DNA of 64,000 nucleotides from Halobiforma lacisalsi AJ5 (GTDB taxonomy: Archaea; Halobacteriota; Halobacteria; Halobacteriales; Natrialbaceae). The notes under the pieces were generated by a model, which saw nothing but the letters and a program-made list of their open reading frames with translations, was not told the origin of the DNA and did not search any database. Made by a program: the position numbers and the translations under genes. Positions 16,829 to 24,366 of this stretch are shown here, piece by piece. Location: contig NZ_CP019285.1 of assembly GCF_000226975.2 (NCBI RefSeq), forward strand, positions 620,001 to 684,000, written 5' to 3'. Position 1 is the first letter of the stretch, and each line of letters opens with the position of its first letter.

Positions 16829-17653
16829 ATGACCGACACCGAGCGACTCGAGCGACGGCTCGCCGCGGTCGAACGTGCGGTCGTCGACGGCGACGCGAGG
16901 GTCGACGAGCTTGCGGATCTCGAGTCGGCCCTCGCGGCGATTTCCGATCTCGAGGAGCGCCTCGAAGAACACGAGCGTCGGCTCGCCGACCTCGAGGGTC
17001 GGACCGGATCGCTGGAAGGGTTCACGGGCGAGCTCCGGGCGGTCAACGAGGAGGTGGAGCGACAGGCTGCGGCGGCGGTCGCGGCCGTAGATCGCCTCGA
17101 GCGCCGGCTTCCGGCATCCGGAGACGAAGACGGAGACGGACACCCTGACGCGAGCACCGGACAGCAGGATCGAACCGAGTCCGATCCGGACGACGAGTCC
17201 GGCCGGAAACGATCGGCGACGACCGCACGCGAGAACCCGGAGACGAGCGCAGCGGTGGGAACGGAGCGCTCGACGAGCACCGAGCCGAAGGCGCCGGAAC
17301 GAACGGCGGCAGCGATCGTCGAGGGGGCGGATGCGACGGACGAGGACGACGGCCAGTCGCAACGGGACCGGGACGACGCCGGAACGCCGTCGTTTCCCGA
17401 ATCGGCCGGGCGAACGTGGACCGGAGCGTCCGCTGACGCCGACGAGTCGACCGTCGTTCCGGCGGACCAGCGGTCGGTCGACCGGCGACTCGAGGACGGC
17501 CCCTCGTCGAATCCGGGCGACGTGCCGAAATCGAGAGGTTCGAGGAACCAAGACGCGAGTGCAACGGCAAGAAGCGAACCAGGGACGGACGATTCAGACA
17601 CGAGTGACGACGCCGCAACCGGACTGCTCGCGGCGCTTCGAACGAAGCTATGA
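16829..17653 (+). CDS. Coiled-coil, low-complexity protein of the pilus-like locus
   Basis: A 274-residue protein. Residues about 1-95 form a predicted coiled coil with regular Leu/Glu/Arg spacing ('LERRLAAVERAVVDGDARVDEL', 'EERLEEHERRLADLEGR'). Residues 96-260 are a disordered Ser/Thr/Asp/Glu-rich region. A short helix follows at the C-terminus (GLLAALRTKL). The pattern agrees with haloarchaeal DUF7310 proteins that sit beside PilB-type ATPases. A structural or scaffolding role is inferred. The ATG at 16829 was chosen over an upstream one because the coiled coil and TATA spacing fit. Its stop overlaps the next start (ATGA). Confidence 0.75.
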   Translation: MTDTERLERRLAAVERAVVDGDARVDELADLESALAAISDLEERLEEHERRLADLEGRTGSLEGFTGELRAVNEEVERQAAAAVAAVDRLERRLPASGDEDGDGHPDASTGQQDRTESDPDDESGRKRSATTARENPETSAAVGTERSTSTEPKAPERTAAAIVEGADATDEDDGQSQRDRDDAGTPSFPESAGRTWTGASADADESTVVPADQRSVDRRLEDGPSSNPGDVPKSRGSRNQDASATARSEPGTDDSDTSDDAATGLLAALRTKL

Positions 17654-18111
17654 TCAGGTACGTCCTCGCCGCGTTGCTCACCGTCGCCGTGATCGCCCTG
17701 TCGCTCCCGGCGATCCAGAGTGTCGCAGGCGTAGCGAGCGAACGAGGATTCGCCGGTGACGTCGCAGCGATCGACGACGCCGCAGTGTCGCTACTCGAGA
17801 GCGAAGAACCAACACCGGATGGCGTCCCTGCACCGCGTCGAACCGTGACGCTCTCGTTCCCGGCCGACTCGCTGACGACGGCTCCGATCGCGCACCTCCG
17901 GATCGAACGGATCGACGAGACCGGAAGCCTCGCGTCCTACGCCGCGGACGGCCGGGCCGAACGCCAACACCCGATCGACGCGCCGATCGTCCACGCCGAT
18001 CCGACCGCGAACGAAACAGTCGAACTGGGCGGCGTCGGGGAACGGCGCACGCTCGCACTCACGCTCCAGCGGGATGGCGACGGCGACCCGGTCGTCGTCG
18101 CCACCGACTGA
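17650..18111 (+). CDS. Membrane-anchored DUF7311-like protein of the pilus-like locus
   Basis: A 153-residue protein with one N-terminal hydrophobic helix (YVLAALLTVAVIALSLPAI, about 4-22) and a beta-rich outer domain ('RTVTLSFPADSLTTAPIAHLRIERI', 'RTLALTLQRDGDGDPVVVA'). The leader lacks a clear prepilin site, so it may be anchored as a bitopic protein. It overlaps the coiled-coil gene by 4 bp and is followed after 5 bp by the ATPase gene, so translation is probably coupled. The family name is from memory. Confidence 0.75.
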   Translation: MIRYVLAALLTVAVIALSLPAIQSVAGVASERGFAGDVAAIDDAAVSLLESEEPTPDGVPAPRRTVTLSFPADSLTTAPIAHLRIERIDETGSLASYAADGRAERQHPIDAPIVHADPTANETVELGGVGERRTLALTLQRDGDGDPVVVATD

Positions 18112-18116
18112 GGACG

Positions 18117-20078
18117 ATGTTCGGCGACGTTACCCGACGGGCTATCGGCCCGGCGCTCGAGCGGATCGGATTCGAGCTGTGGGTCACATCTCGCGACGAC
18201 GATACCCCGGGCCGGTGTTCGTGTGCGACCGCGTTCGACGAGGGTCGACTGATCGTCGATGCCGACGATTGTCCCGACGACGGCGACCTGCTCGAGGCCC
18301 CGACGTGCCGCCGGACCGTCGTCGAGGCGCTCGTCGAGCGGAGCGTCCGAGAGGTGATCGTCCGCTCGGAGGGACTCGAGTACCGGTACGACGACCGGGC
18401 CGTCCTCCTGTTCGTCGCCGCTGGACAGTTCCTCGAGTTGATCGGGGACGATCACGAACGACTGGCCGAGGCGGCGGCGACGGACCCCCTCGCGGCCGGC
18501 GAGGAGTTGCGGACGCGGGTCGACCGCGTCGCCGATTTCGGGACCGAAGCCGGTCTGATCGAAGCCGCAGGCGCCGTCGAAGACTACGCCGACCTCGCCC
18601 CCTCCGTCGGGGTCGAGATCGGCCACTACGTCGTCGATCGGTCGTTCGAGGGACGACTCCGGGACGTCCGGTCGCTCGAGACCGGCAGCGAGGCACGGAT
18701 CTACGATCGAGACGACGGGATCCCGCTGTACGCCCTGGACGTCGTCGACCTCTCGCTGTCGGCCGAGAACCGGACGCGATTGATCGACGGCTACGAAGCG
18801 ATCGCGACCGGCGCCGTCGAGGGGGAACGCGTCGCCTCGCGGGCGATCGAGCGAGTGAGCGACGGCGAGCAGGTGGAGCCGCTCGTGAGTTCGATCCTCG
18901 CGAAACACACCGCCGGCTACGGCGTGCTCGAGGACCTGTTCGCCGACCCGGCGGTGACCGACGTCTACGCGACCTCGCCCGTCTCGCGGAACCCGCTGCG
19001 GGTGGTCGCCGACGGGGAATCGATGGCGACGAACGTCTCCCTGACCGCGGCGGGCGCACGTGCGCTCGGCTCCCGGGTCCGGCGAACCAGTGGACGGGCG
19101 TTCTCCCGGGCGACGCCGACCGTCGACGCGACGGCCGCCCTCGAGAACGGAACGGAGGTTCGGATCGCGGGCGTCACCGATCCGGTCGCAGACGGGACAG
19201 CGTTCGCGTTCCGCGAGCAGGCCGACGACGCGTTCACCCTGCCCGCGCTGGTCGCGAACGGAACGGTTCCCGCGGCGGCCGCGGCCCTGCTCTCCGTCGC
19301 GATCGAACGCAACGCGGCAGTTCTCATCGCGGGCACGCGCGGAGCCGGGAAGACGACGCTGCTGGGAACGCTGCTGTACGAATTGGCACCGGAGACGCGG
19401 ACCGTCATCATCGAGGACACCCCCGAACTCCCCGTCGACCCCCTCCAGTCGGTCGGCCGCGACGTACAGGCGCTGCGTACCGGCGCAGGCGACGGACCCG
19501 AACTCTCGCCGGCAGAGGCACTCAGGACTGCGCTCCGACTCGGTGACGGCGCGCTCGTCGTGGGCGAGATTCGCGGCGAAGAAGCGGGCGTCCTCTACGA
19601 GGCGATGCGAGTCGGAGCGAACGCCAACGCCGTCCTCGGCACGATCCACGGCGACGGTGCCGACGACGTCTACGAACGGGTCGTCTCGGACCTGGGCGTC
19701 GAACCCTCGTCGTTCGGCGTGACTGACCTCGTGGTTACCGTCCAGACCTACCGGACCCCGACGGGGCGAACGCGGCGACTCGCCCGCATCGAGGAAGTGC
19801 TGGTGGACGCCGGCAAAGAAGGACGGCAGGTCGACGTCCGCTTCGAACCGCTCTACGCCCTCGAGGGGCAGGACGCTCGTCCGACCGGCCGGATCGACCG
19901 TGGAGAGAGCCGCCTGGTTGACAACCTCGCCGGTCCGGGGGAGACGTACGCGGACGTCCGGGCGGCGCTCGCGGCGCGCCGGGAAACCCTCGCCGGACTC
20001 GCCGCGGACGGACGCACGAGCCCGGGCGACGTCGCCGAAGCGTACGCCGATCGCAGCCACCGAAGGGGTGACGGGTGA
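18117..20078 (+). CDS. pilB: Type IV pilus-like assembly ATPase (PilB/TadA type)
   Basis: A 653-residue type II/IV secretion ATPase. The N-terminal half (1-270) includes a Cys-containing segment (CSCATAFD...CPDD...CRRT) and helical regions. The ATPase core has 'VEPLVSSILAKHTAGYGVLEDLFADPAVTDVY' near 260-290, Walker A GTRGAGKTT near 405-413, the Asp box 'VIIEDTPELPV', Walker B 'GALVVGEIRGEEAGVLYEAM' near 479 and the His box TIHGD near 511. It should power assembly of the pilus encoded by the locus. The C-terminal 60 residues are Arg/Ala-rich. It overlaps the next gene by 4 bp. The Cys set may bind zinc. Confidence 0.9.
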   Translation: MFGDVTRRAIGPALERIGFELWVTSRDDDTPGRCSCATAFDEGRLIVDADDCPDDGDLLEAPTCRRTVVEALVERSVREVIVRSEGLEYRYDDRAVLLFVAAGQFLELIGDDHERLAEAAATDPLAAGEELRTRVDRVADFGTEAGLIEAAGAVEDYADLAPSVGVEIGHYVVDRSFEGRLRDVRSLETGSEARIYDRDDGIPLYALDVVDLSLSAENRTRLIDGYEAIATGAVEGERVASRAIERVSDGEQVEPLVSSILAKHTAGYGVLEDLFADPAVTDVYATSPVSRNPLRVVADGESMATNVSLTAAGARALGSRVRRTSGRAFSRATPTVDATAALENGTEVRIAGVTDPVADGTAFAFREQADDAFTLPALVANGTVPAAAAALLSVAIERNAAVLIAGTRGAGKTTLLGTLLYELAPETRTVIIEDTPELPVDPLQSVGRDVQALRTGAGDGPELSPAEALRTALRLGDGALVVGEIRGEEAGVLYEAMRVGANANAVLGTIHGDGADDVYERVVSDLGVEPSSFGVTDLVVTVQTYRTPTGRTRRLARIEEVLVDAGKEGRQVDVRFEPLYALEGQDARPTGRIDRGESRLVDNLAGPGETYADVRAALAARRETLAGLAADGRTSPGDVAEAYADRSHRRGDG

Positions 20079-21817
20079 TCCGCATGGCGTCGTCGGAAGT
20101 GACTCACCCCCTCGTCACCCTCGCTCGAGCGTTCGCCGCGCTGTATCCGTGGCCGGTGGAGCCGGGCGACGAACTCGCCGAAGCGCTGTCGTTTCTCGGT
20201 CTCGAGCGCGATCTGCCGCCGAAAACCGTCGTCCGTGCGGGGTACGGTGCCGGGGTGGCATCGGCCCTTCCGGTCGCGTTCCTCACCGTAACGCCTGCTC
20301 CGCTCGTGTCGGTGCTTCCGTTCCTGGTGCTCGTTCCCCTGGCGACGATTCATGCGGTACACTCGTTGCCGGGATTGATCGCCGCATTCCAGCGAACCGA
20401 GGCACTGGGGGACGCGCCCAATCTCGTCGGCCGAACGGTGCTCAGGATGCAGGTCCAGCCGTCCCTCGAGAGCGCGGTCCGGTTCGCAGCCGAGACCGGA
20501 CGTGGGCCGCTGGCAGCGAGTCTCGCGGCCCACATCGATCGTTCGCTGGGGACGCCGGAGACCGGGCTTCTCTCGTTCGCCGACGAGTGGGCCGATCGGT
20601 TCCCCGCACTGCGACGATCGGCGCACCTGCTCGCGACGGCACAGGAAGCCCCGGAGGCGGAACGGGCCCGGACGCTCGACCGTGCGCTCGAGGCGATACT
20701 CGACGGGACCCGCGAGCGGATGGCCGAGTTCACTGCAGCGATCCGTGCCCCGACGAGTGCGCTGTTCGCGTTCGGGGTGATGCTTCCGCTCGCGCTCGTC
20801 GCGCTCGTCCCCGCCGTCCCGATGGTCGGGCTGCCGGTCAACATCTGGATGGTCGTGCTGCTTTACAACGTCGCTCTCCCGGCGGTGCTCGTCGCCGCGA
20901 GCCTCTGGTTGCTCGTCCGCCGACCCGTCGCGTTCCCGCCGCCATCGGTCGATCGCGACCACCCTGACCTCCCCGACGGGCTGTGGAGGCGATCCCTCGC
21001 AGGCGTCGCGGTCGGCGTCGCCGCCCACGCGGCGATCGGCCGGGTCGGATACCCCCACCTCGCGCCGGTCGCGGGCGTCGGACTCGGCCTCGGAACGGGA
21101 CTGCTCGCCATCTACGACCCGATTCTCTCGGTTCGCCACTCGGTCAAGGACGTCGAAGCCCACCTCACCGACGCACTCTACCTCGTCGGCCGGCAGGTCG
21201 CGGAGGGCGAATCCGTCGAGTCCGCAGTCGCACTCGCCGGCGATCGGGTCCCGGCCGAAACCGGCGAGGTGTTCCGGACCGCGGCGGCCCTCCAGCGTCG
21301 CCTGCACGTCGACGTCGAAGCTGCCTTCCTCGGTGAGTACGGGGCCCTCCGGACCGTGCCAAGCCCACGGGCCCGCAGCACGGCGGCCCTGCTAGCGATC
21401 GCCGCCGACGAAGGGCGGCCGGCGGGTCGGGCGATCGTTTCGATGGCCGACCACCTGGAAGACCTCGAGGAACTCGAGCGAAAGACCAAACGCGACCTCG
21501 AGCAGGTGACGGGAACGCTGGACAATACGGCTGCCTGCTTCGGTCCGCTCGTAGCGGGTGCGACGGTCGGGCTCGCGGATATGATGGCCGGCATCGACGT
21601 GCAGGGAACGACGGGGTCGACCGCGTTCCCGACGGACCCGCTCGCGCTCTCGATCGGGGCGTTCGTCCTCACGCTGTGTTTCGTGCTGATACCGCTGTCC
21701 TACGCCCTGCGGTACGGACTCGACGGGGCGCTGTTCGGCTACCATACTGGGCGGGCACTCCTGTCGGCGACGGTCGTGTACGTCGTCGCGATCGTCGCGA
21801 TCGATCTCCTGCTGTAG
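20075..21817 (+). CDS. pilC: Type IV pilus-like membrane platform protein (PilC/TadC type)
   Basis: A 580-residue integral membrane protein with two cytoplasmic T2SSF-like helical domains and about eight to nine hydrophobic segments (for example PFLVLVPLATIHAV near 90, ALVALVPAVPMVGLPVNIWMVVL near 245, ALSIGAFVLTLCFVLIPLSYA near 525). The cytoplasmic 'HSVKDVEAHLTDALYLVGRQVAEGESVESAVALAG' segment is a T2SSF hallmark. It forms the membrane base for the PilB ATPase encoded immediately upstream with a 4-bp overlap. A start at 20084 (MASSEV) is also possible. Confidence 0.88.
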   Translation: MIRMASSEVTHPLVTLARAFAALYPWPVEPGDELAEALSFLGLERDLPPKTVVRAGYGAGVASALPVAFLTVTPAPLVSVLPFLVLVPLATIHAVHSLPGLIAAFQRTEALGDAPNLVGRTVLRMQVQPSLESAVRFAAETGRGPLAASLAAHIDRSLGTPETGLLSFADEWADRFPALRRSAHLLATAQEAPEAERARTLDRALEAILDGTRERMAEFTAAIRAPTSALFAFGVMLPLALVALVPAVPMVGLPVNIWMVVLLYNVALPAVLVAASLWLLVRRPVAFPPPSVDRDHPDLPDGLWRRSLAGVAVGVAAHAAIGRVGYPHLAPVAGVGLGLGTGLLAIYDPILSVRHSVKDVEAHLTDALYLVGRQVAEGESVESAVALAGDRVPAETGEVFRTAAALQRRLHVDVEAAFLGEYGALRTVPSPRARSTAALLAIAADEGRPAGRAIVSMADHLEDLEELERKTKRDLEQVTGTLDNTAACFGPLVAGATVGLADMMAGIDVQGTTGSTAFPTDPLALSIGAFVLTLCFVLIPLSYALRYGLDGALFGYHTGRALLSATVVYVVAIVAIDLLL

Positions 21818-21826
21818 CCGCTGAGG

Positions 21827-21835
21827 TTTAAATAC
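21827..21835 (+). promoter_or_regulatory. TATA box inside the pilus-like locus
   Basis: TTTAAATAC lies 22-30 nt before the ATG at 21857. It is a strong match to a haloarchaeal TATA element at leaderless spacing. It suggests the pilin-like genes can be transcribed separately from the ATPase genes. Confidence 0.6.
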
Positions 21836-21856
21836 GAACACGCGGCCACGGCCGGC

Positions 21857-22762
21857 ATGGATCTGGAGACGCCCGCCGACGCGTGGTACGTCTGGCTCGC
21901 AGTCAGCCTCCTCACCCTCGCGACGGCCGGTATTGCACTCGGGCTGCCGACGGGACCGCCGCCGGACGCGACGGCGGCGGCAAACGCCATCGAACGAGCC
22001 GCCGGAACGGCGGATGCGAACGGATACGTGACAACGACCTACGAGCACGACGCCGACGCCATCAGGATCGACGGGAAGACGATCACCATGCGAAACGACC
22101 ACGGTACCGCCCACGCGAGCATCGCCTACGGACAGGTCGTCCCGGTGACCGGACACGAGCGACTCGAGAACGTTACATCCGGCACCCCGGTCACGGAGGA
22201 ATACGCGACAGAGATCGCTGCACCGAACGAAAGCGGCGTCGACGCGTTCCTGACCGACGTCAGGGCGGCCCACGAGGACAACGCGGGCGAGTGGCGACGC
22301 GCCGACGGTGAGTTGCGAACGAGGGCGGTCCGGACGATGCCCTCGCCCACTGTCTCGGTCACCGTCGAAACCGCGGACCTGCCGGGCCAGCAGACCGACG
22401 AACTCGAGTTCAGTTACGAGACCAACCGCGAGGTCCCGCTCCGACTCGGTGGACAGGGATCGCTCGGCGGCGACGTCGAGACATACGAAATCCCCGACTC
22501 CCGTTCCGGGAGCGTGGTGCTCGACCACACCGATATCGGCGACCGGAACACGCTCCAGTTCCCCCTCACCGTTCGGGTCGGGACGAGCGGCGACACTCTC
22601 TGCGACGCGACCGTCGAGATTCCGCAGGCAGGGGAACGAGTCGACGTCTGTGACCACGGCGAGGGAACGCTCGGGACCGACGTCCCTGTGGAAGACCTCG
22701 GCTACGTCGACCGAACGTCGTCCATTCCGGAGGCCTACCATGTCACGCTCGTCAGCACGTAG
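21857..22762 (+). CDS. Membrane-anchored protein of the pilus-like locus (DUF7283-like)
   Basis: A 301-residue protein. One N-terminal transmembrane segment (WYVWLAVSLLTLATAGIALGL, about 11-31) is followed by a large outer domain rich in beta strands. It includes 'AANAIERAAGTADANGYVTTTYEHDADAIRIDGKTI' and two cysteines near the C-terminus ('DTLCDATVEI', 'RVDVCDHGEG') that could form a disulfide. It starts its own transcription unit (TATA at 21827). Its end overlaps the next start by 23 bp in another frame. A minor-pilin or assembly role is inferred from context. Confidence 0.75.
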   Translation: MDLETPADAWYVWLAVSLLTLATAGIALGLPTGPPPDATAAANAIERAAGTADANGYVTTTYEHDADAIRIDGKTITMRNDHGTAHASIAYGQVVPVTGHERLENVTSGTPVTEEYATEIAAPNESGVDAFLTDVRAAHEDNAGEWRRADGELRTRAVRTMPSPTVSVTVETADLPGQQTDELEFSYETNREVPLRLGGQGSLGGDVETYEIPDSRSGSVVLDHTDIGDRNTLQFPLTVRVGTSGDTLCDATVEIPQAGERVDVCDHGEGTLGTDVPVEDLGYVDRTSSIPEAYHVTLVST

Positions 22763-23216
22763 GGGTCGGGGTCAGACGGAGCCGCTGGCGGCGCTGGTCG
22801 CCGTCGCGACGATCGGTCTCGCCGTCGGGTTGTACGGCGGTTACCTCACCGGTGTCCTCGGGGAGACGACCGATCGAACGCCAGAGTCGGTCGCGATCGA
22901 CCGCGTCTGGGACGATGTCTCCGAAAACGGCGTCTTCACGGCAATCGGCGGGAACGACGGCGCGATCAGGAACCGGGTTCGGATCGACTCTCTCCCGGAA
23001 GGGAAGACGGTCCACGTCACCATCACGACCGTCGACGACGGTGAAAAACACGTGATCGACCACGCCCGGTTCCACGCCGACGGAACCGTCCGCGATCCCA
23101 CTTTTGTCGGGGACCCGCCGGCCGACACCGGTGTCGCGACTCGGCCGGTTCCGGTCGAACTCGAGCCGGGAGACGTCCGCGGCGGGACGCTTCGGGTGGA
23201 GGTGTGGTCCCAATGA
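22740..23216 (+). CDS. Pilin-like protein with class III signal (DUF7285-like)
   Basis: A 158-residue protein starting MSRSSARRGRGQTEPLAALV. The RGRGQTEPL segment directly before a 20-residue hydrophobic helix (ALVAVATIGLAVGLYGGYL) is the form of an archaeal prepilin (class III) signal, probably cut after the Gly before QTEPL. The remaining 125 residues are an outer beta-rich domain. The start at 22740 lies inside the preceding gene, and its stop overlaps the next start (ATGA at 23213). It is probably a minor pilin. Confidence 0.78.
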   Translation: MSRSSARRGRGQTEPLAALVAVATIGLAVGLYGGYLTGVLGETTDRTPESVAIDRVWDDVSENGVFTAIGGNDGAIRNRVRIDSLPEGKTVHVTITTVDDGEKHVIDHARFHADGTVRDPTFVGDPPADTGVATRPVPVELEPGDVRGGTLRVEVWSQ

Positions 23217-24364
23217 GGGGGAGACACTCGAGTAGCGGAGCGAGGGACAACGGCTCGAACCGGTCGATCCGAAACGGCACGGACGAGCGCGCCGTCAGCA
23301 CCGTCCTCGACGTCGCACTCGCCTTGCTGCTGATCAGCGCGAGCGTACTGGTCCTGGGTCTCTACCTCGAGGACGGAACCGAGGCCGAACGGTTCGACGG
23401 GACCAGTGCGGAACGGACCACCGAGACGCTCGCCGCGACGACGCTCTCGATCCAGTACGACGTCGGCGGCGTCGAATCGAGCGACGTCTACGTCCCGCCG
23501 GAGCTGACGCCCCCGGGCGCGTACGAACGCGCCGAGTACGGTCCGGCGACCGGGTTGCTCGCCGATGCGGCGGTCACGAACGCACGGATCGGCGACCACG
23601 AGCTGCTGGCATACGGCGACGAGTACGAGGACGCAGTCGACGGATCGATCGGGAGCGCGCTCGTCGGTGCGGACCGCGATCGCGATCACCACCGTCACCG
23701 GGTCTACGCCGTCGCTGTCTGGGAGCCCTACGAGAACGCCTCGATCCGCGGGACAGCGACGGCCGGCGAACGACCGCCTGTCGACGAGGACGTCGGCAGC
23801 GCGACGATCGCTGTCTCGAGCGGCCTCCCGCCACTCGAGGAGGCGGCGATCAGGGACGCCTACGACCGCGGCGACGATCGAGAAGAGGGGATCGCGCTGG
23901 TCGCCGAACTGCTCGCCGAGCGCCTCGTCGAGGGGTATTTCCCGCCCGAACAGTCCCAGCATGCTCTCGAGAGTCAGGGACTGGACCGGTCGCTGAAGGT
24001 CTACCACTACCGGGAGACGGCGGCGGCCGTCGGCGTCGAGTTCGACGACCCGGACGACGAAGGGGGACCACTCTCCCGGAGCACCGCTAACGCGACGGCC
24101 GCAAACGAGCGGCTCGTCTACGGCGAGCGGGGGCCCGAGACGATACTCGACGACCTGCAGGAATGGTTCGGCGACGAGGACGAACCGAACGGACTCGCGG
24201 CCGTGATCGCCGACGACCTTCGAAACGACGCCCTCGCGCCCGAACTCAAGGAGATCGACCGGAAGTACGACGACGAGACGGCCGACGAACGCGTCGAAGA
24301 CCTGCTCGTCGAGTCGATCGCCCTCGAGGAGGCGACGATCACCGTCCAGACCTGGGAACCGTAA
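23213..24364 (+). CDS. Pilin-like protein (DUF7284-like)
   Basis: A 383-residue protein. After 27 basic residues, 'DERAVSTVLDVALALLLISASVLVLGLYL' (split here by position about 25-53) has the RAVSxV start typical of haloarchaeal pilin signal/hydrophobic domains. The outer part (about 60-383) is acidic and mostly helical, including 'PPLEEAAIRDAYDRGDDREEG'. It is much larger than a major pilin. It overlaps the preceding gene by 4 bp and is followed after 2 bp by the largest gene of the locus. A minor pilin or tip protein is the likely role. Confidence 0.78.
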   Translation: MRGRHSSSGARDNGSNRSIRNGTDERAVSTVLDVALALLLISASVLVLGLYLEDGTEAERFDGTSAERTTETLAATTLSIQYDVGGVESSDVYVPPELTPPGAYERAEYGPATGLLADAAVTNARIGDHELLAYGDEYEDAVDGSIGSALVGADRDRDHHRHRVYAVAVWEPYENASIRGTATAGERPPVDEDVGSATIAVSSGLPPLEEAAIRDAYDRGDDREEGIALVAELLAERLVEGYFPPEQSQHALESQGLDRSLKVYHYRETAAAVGVEFDDPDDEGGPLSRSTANATAANERLVYGERGPETILDDLQEWFGDEDEPNGLAAVIADDLRNDALAPELKEIDRKYDDETADERVEDLLVESIALEEATITVQTWEP

Positions 24365-24366
24365 CG

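Noticed and set aside
17937-20060. A 707-codon open frame antisense to the PilB ATPase gene
   Set aside because: GC-rich shadow frame; the plus strand has full Walker and secretion ATPase motifs, and the antisense protein has none.
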